From contig NZ_CP012830.1 of assembly GCF_001307155.1 (NCBI RefSeq), positions 2,349,501 to 2,413,500 of the forward strand: 64,000 nucleotides of DNA, written 5' to 3'. How positions within the stretch are numbered: position 1 is the first letter of the stretch; every line of letters begins with the position of its first letter. Under the pieces are notes generated by a model. That model was given only the letters and a program-made list of their open reading frames with translations. It had not been told where the DNA came from and did no database searches. This document shows, piece after piece, positions 60,860 to 64,000 of the stretch. The position numbers were made by a program, and so were the translations under genes. The stretch is from Pseudomonas fluorescens. Lineage in GTDB: Bacteria > Pseudomonadota > Gammaproteobacteria > Pseudomonadales > Pseudomonadaceae.

Positions 60860-62518
60860 TCAGGGTGAATGGGTGATGTCAGCCGTATCGTCGGCAGCCA
60901 ATGTACCGGTTTCGGTGGTTTCGAGGACCACATAGGCGCTGCCACAGAACAGCGAGTTCAAGCGTCTCATGTCGGCGATCAGCTCCAGGTGCAGCGAGCT
61001 GGTTTCGAGGCTTTGCACGACCTTACGGTGCAAGCGGCTGACATGGGCGTGAGCCAAGCGTCTTTCCTGCGCGCGGAAGCGACGTTTCTCACGCAGCAGT
61101 TGCCGGGCGCTTTCCTTGTCGGCACTCAGAAACACCGACAGCCCCAGACGCAGGTTGGCGATCAACTGATGGTGCAACCCCGCCAGCTCTTCCAGGCCGA
61201 CGTCGGAAAAGGAGCGGCGTTGCGAGGTCTTCTGCTGCTGGACCTTGCGCAACATGCGTTCGATCAGGTCAGAGGCGAGTTTCAGATTGATCGCCAGCTC
61301 GATGATTTCTGCCCAGCGCCGACTGTCCTGGTCGCTGAGGTCTTCGCGGGGCATCTGCGCCAGATAGAGTTTGATCGCGCTGCAGAGGACTTCGACGTCA
61401 TCGCTCAGGCGGCGCACTTCCTGAGTGACGGCGGTTTGCTTGCCACGCAGTACATCGAGCATGGCTTCGAGCATGTTGTCGATCAGGTCGCCGATGCGCA
61501 GGGTTTCCCGGGCGGCGTTGGCCAAGGCCAGGCTTGGTGTGGTGAGGGCTGTCGGGTCCAGGTGGCGAGGCTTGGCCTGTCCGTTGATTTCCGGGCGCTC
61601 TGGCAACAGCCAGGCACAGAGCCTGGCCATCGGACCGACGCTGGGTAGCAGCACCAGGCAACGTACCGTGTTGTAGAGCAGATGAAAGCCGATCACCAGG
61701 CCTTGCGGGCGGAAATTGAGGCTGTCCATCCAGTGCACCAGCGGGCCGAGCACCGGAATGATCAGCAGCAGGCCAATCATCTTGTAGAGCAGGCTGCCCA
61801 ACGCCACCTGACGTCCGGCAGTGTTCTGCATGCTGGTGTTGAGAAATGCCAGGACACCGCTGCCGATGTTGGCGCCGATCACCAGGCCGATGGCCACAGG
61901 CAGGCTGATTACCCCGGCACCGGCCAGAGTTGCGGTGAGCAGGACGGCGGCCAGGCTGGAGTAGGAAATCATCGCGAACAGCGCCCCGACGAGGGCATCG
62001 AGCAGGATATCGCCCGTCAGCGAGGCAAACAGTACTTTGACGCCGTGAGCGTGGGTGATTGGATCGGCCGCTTCGACGATCAATTGCAGCGCGAGAATAA
62101 TCAGCCCCAGGCCGATGCCGACCCGGCCGAGCTGGCCCGCACGCGTCTGCTTGCGTGAGAGAAAGAAAATCACCCCGAGGAAAATCAGCAGCGGCGACAG
62201 CCATGACAAATCCAGCGTCAGGACCCGCGCCATCAGTGCGGTACCGACGTCGGCACCGAGCATGGTCGCCAGGGCGGGGGTCAGCGCCATCAGGCCCTGG
62301 CCGACAAACGAGGTCACCAGCATCGCTGTGGCGTTGCTGCTCTGGACCATCGCGGTGACGAGAATCCCGGCGATAAAGGCCAGCCAGCGCTTGGACATGT
62401 TCTGGCCAATGACATGGCGCAGGTTCGAGCCGTAGACCCGCAGGATGCCGGTTCGGACGATGTGCGTGCCCCAAATAAGCAGGGCGACGGCGGACAGTAG
62501 ATTGAGCAGGGTCAGCAT
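60860..62518 (-). CDS. Na/Pi cotransporter family protein with PhoU-like domain
   Basis: A 552-residue membrane protein of the NptA/PNaS family. The N-terminal 310 residues hold two repeats with QSSNATAMLVTSFV and SYSSLAAVLLTATLAGAG (QSS-like substrate motifs). The C-terminal 200 residues form a soluble PhoU-like helical domain. The start at 62518 is set at MLTLLNLLSAVALLIWG. It probably exports or imports phosphate in exchange with sodium; direction cannot be told. Confidence 0.9.
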   Translation of the reverse strand: MLTLLNLLSAVALLIWGTHIVRTGILRVYGSNLRHVIGQNMSKRWLAFIAGILVTAMVQSSNATAMLVTSFVGQGLMALTPALATMLGADVGTALMARVLTLDLSWLSPLLIFLGVIFFLSRKQTRAGQLGRVGIGLGLIILALQLIVEAADPITHAHGVKVLFASLTGDILLDALVGALFAMISYSSLAAVLLTATLAGAGVISLPVAIGLVIGANIGSGVLAFLNTSMQNTAGRQVALGSLLYKMIGLLLIIPVLGPLVHWMDSLNFRPQGLVIGFHLLYNTVRCLVLLPSVGPMARLCAWLLPERPEINGQAKPRHLDPTALTTPSLALANAARETLRIGDLIDNMLEAMLDVLRGKQTAVTQEVRRLSDDVEVLCSAIKLYLAQMPREDLSDQDSRRWAEIIELAINLKLASDLIERMLRKVQQQKTSQRRSFSDVGLEELAGLHHQLIANLRLGLSVFLSADKESARQLLREKRRFRAQERRLAHAHVSRLHRKVVQSLETSSLHLELIADMRRLNSLFCGSAYVVLETTETGTLAADDTADITHSP

Positions 62519-62688
62519 ACTGGGCCCCCTGAATGGACAGCGCCCCAATGGAGCAAGTTGACGATGCCGCGCGACGTTCTACGTTCTGTATTTAAGCTGT
62601 AGTTGGCTAACGGTCCGGGCGCCAGCATCGCATAGCTAAAGAGTCGATTGAAACAAAACTGTCATGAAAACAGCTTCAAGCGGGCGTG

Positions 62689-62711
62689 AAAAAGGGGCTC
62701 GAAAGCCCCCT
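62689..62711 (-). terminator. Terminator of the TerC gene with UUCG loop
   Basis: On the minus strand GGGGCT and AGCCCC pair around a TTCG tetraloop and are followed by five T. It begins about 20 bases beyond the terC stop. Confidence 0.85.
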
Positions 62712-62730
62712 CTTCTACTGTGCATTCAGG

Positions 62731-63498
62731 TTATTGACCCGGGATGTCCTTGCGCAGTTTCACCGGCTCCTGCTGTTTCTTCTTTTTCGCGATCGCGGTG
62801 CGCATCTTGATGTTGATCGCCTCCACGGCCAGCGAGAACGCCATGGCGAAGTAGACGTAGCCTTTTGGTACATGCACACCGAAGGCTTCGGCGATCAGCA
62901 CGGTACCCACCACCAGCAGGAACGACAGCGCGAGCATTTTCAGCGACGGATGCTTGTCGATGAACGCGCTGATCATGCCCGAGGCCATCATCATCACCAG
63001 TACCGCAACGATGATCGCGGCAACCATGACCGGAACATGGGACACCATGCCGACCGCGGTGATCACCGAGTCCAGAGAGAACACGATGTCGATGATCGCG
63101 ATCTGGATGATGGTGTAGAGGAAGTTTCCGCCCTTGCCACCTGGCTCGTCGGCGGTTTCGTCTTCACCTTCCAGTGCGTGAAACATCTCCTGGGAGCTTT
63201 TCCACAGCAGGAACAGGCCACCGAAGAACAGGATCAGGTCTCGCCCGGAAATACCCTGACCGAAGACCACGAACAAGTCGGCGGTCAGGCGCATGACCCA
63301 GGTGATCGACAGCAACAACAGGATTCGCGTGACCATGGCCAGCGCCAGGCCGAAGATCCGGGTGCGCGCCTGCATGTGCTTGGGCATGCGGCTGACGAGG
63401 ATCGAGATCATGATGATGTTGTCGATGCCCAGAACGATTTCCAGGGCGGTCAGCGTGAAGAAGGCAACCCAGATTTCAGGGTTGGTCAGCCATTCCAT
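62731..63498 (-). CDS. TerC family integral membrane protein
   Basis: A 255-residue protein with seven or more helices. The two metal-site motifs are typical: ALEIVLGIDNII near residues 19-30 and DIVFSLDSVITAVG near the centre. Members include TerC, Alx and MeeF/MeeY-type metal exporters linked to manganese or calcium during protein secretion. The true substrate is open. There is no yybP-ykoY riboswitch visible in the 70 bases ahead of it. Confidence 0.9.
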   Translation of the reverse strand: MEWLTNPEIWVAFFTLTALEIVLGIDNIIMISILVSRMPKHMQARTRIFGLALAMVTRILLLLSITWVMRLTADLFVVFGQGISGRDLILFFGGLFLLWKSSQEMFHALEGEDETADEPGGKGGNFLYTIIQIAIIDIVFSLDSVITAVGMVSHVPVMVAAIIVAVLVMMMASGMISAFIDKHPSLKMLALSFLLVVGTVLIAEAFGVHVPKGYVYFAMAFSLAVEAINIKMRTAIAKKKKQQEPVKLRKDIPGQ

Positions 63499-63568
63499 GT
63501 GTATTCCTTTGAGCGAGTGTTAAACCACGACGCCAGCATTTAGCTGGCGGCACGGTGAGTTGATGCCG

Positions 63569-64000
63569 TTACAAGGTGCTGAACAGCGGGAAAATCCCCA
63601 TCAGCAATGCAGCGACGAGTATGCACATGCAAACCAGTACTGCCCACTTCAGGGTAAAGCGTTGGTGGTCACCGAATTCGATCCCGGCCAATGCCACCAG
63701 CAAGTAGGTGGAGGGTACCAGCGGACTCAGCAAGTGGACGGGTTGACCGACGATCGAGGCACGTGCCATCTCCACCGCGGTGATGCCGTAGTGGCTCGCG
63801 GCTTCGGCCAGAACCGGCAGTACGCCGTAGTAAAACGCATCGTTGGACATGAAGAAGGTGAACGGCATGCTCGCCAGTGCGGTGATCACGGCCAGGTACG
63901 GACCGAGGAAATCCGGGATCACGGCCAGCAGGCTTTTCGACATGGCATCGACCATGCCGGTGCCGGACAGGATGCCGGTGAAGATACCGGCGGCGAAAAT
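63569..64000 (-). CDS. CitMHS-family transporter, C-terminal part (cut by window edge)
   Basis: The frame stays open to position 64000, so only the last 143 or so codons are present. The fragment contains about four hydrophobic helices, with SMPFTFFMSNDAFYYGVLPV and the GQPVHLLSPLVPSTYLL segment that marks citrate-metal:proton symporters of the CitMHS family. The N-terminal part and start lie outside the window. It would import citrate complexed with Mg or Ca, coupled to protons. Confidence 0.88.
   Translation of the reverse strand: MFAAGIFTGILSGTGMVDAMSKSLLAVIPDFLGPYLAVITALASMPFTFFMSNDAFYYGVLPVLAEAASHYGITAVEMARASIVGQPVHLLSPLVPSTYLLVALAGIEFGDHQRFTLKWAVLVCMCILVAALLMGIFPLFSTL

Overview
The window is about 64 kb of GC-rich Gammaproteobacterial chromosome and almost certainly comes from a Pseudomonas of the P. 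fluorescens group. The evidence is KinB/AlgB, AmpDh2-like amidase, cytochrome c4, a PA0069-type radical SAM protein, an aa3 oxidase operon, and REP/REPIN palindromes typical of that group. Coding density is high. I see no tRNA, rRNA, phage, insertion sequence or CRISPR array. From memory, the gene order matches three blocks that lie near the replication origin in P. aeruginosa (around PA0059-PA0069, PA0102-PA0114, and PA5505 down to PA5478), joined here into one stretch.

Layout. 1-9300: dodecin, two DUF1161 proteins, an LLM flavin oxidoreductase, OsmC, two tandem lipoprotein paralogs, a lipoprotein metallopeptidase, a HAD phosphatase, a gamma-class carbonic anhydrase, PrlC, a YheV zinc ribbon protein and a periplasmic tyrosine phosphatase. 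9600-13500: a three-gene membrane gluconate dehydrogenase-type operon (Tat-exported gamma subunit, FAD subunit, triheme cytochrome c). 13565-15170: an orphan EF-hand protein in AT-rich DNA, then the radical SAM protein. 15414-17773: beta carbonic anhydrase plus SulP anion transporter. 18856-27347: the complete cytochrome aa3 oxidase operon (coxB, coxA, ctaG, coxC, SURF1, unknown, ctaA, ctaB, sco), interrupted by one antisense small membrane gene. 27501-30939: metNIQ methionine importer and a lipoprotein. 30977-34012: zinc uptake (znuB, znuC, zur, divergent znuA).

34062-50015: thrB, a DUF2782 protein, polA, the small RNA ErsA with a sigma22/AlgU-type promoter, engB, two c-type cytochromes, dsbA, a nuclease/phosphatase, a GGDEF cyclase, an amidase, a CSS-EAL phosphodiesterase, and kinB-algB. 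50459-54435: two small membrane proteins behind a candidate sigma54 promoter, a structured intergenic region, gltP, and a nucleoside-recognition membrane protein. 54571-58094: a four-gene MCE/Mla-type lipid ABC transporter. 58149-64000: a DUF5924 protein, an M16 peptidase, a Na/Pi cotransporter, a TerC protein and the C-terminal end of a CitMHS transporter cut by the window edge.

Recurring themes are envelope stress and alginate control (AlgU-type promoters at osmC, a DUF1161 gene and ersA; kinB-algB), respiratory electron transfer (gluconate dehydrogenase, cytochromes c4/c5, aa3 oxidase), CO2/bicarbonate handling, and cyclic-di-GMP turnover. I found no obvious novel defence or mobile system. 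The best leads are regulatory and RNA-level: a sigma54-type promoter with a palindromic upstream site next to algB, a chain of hairpins between the DUF1328 gene and gltP, and a large double palindrome behind ersA.
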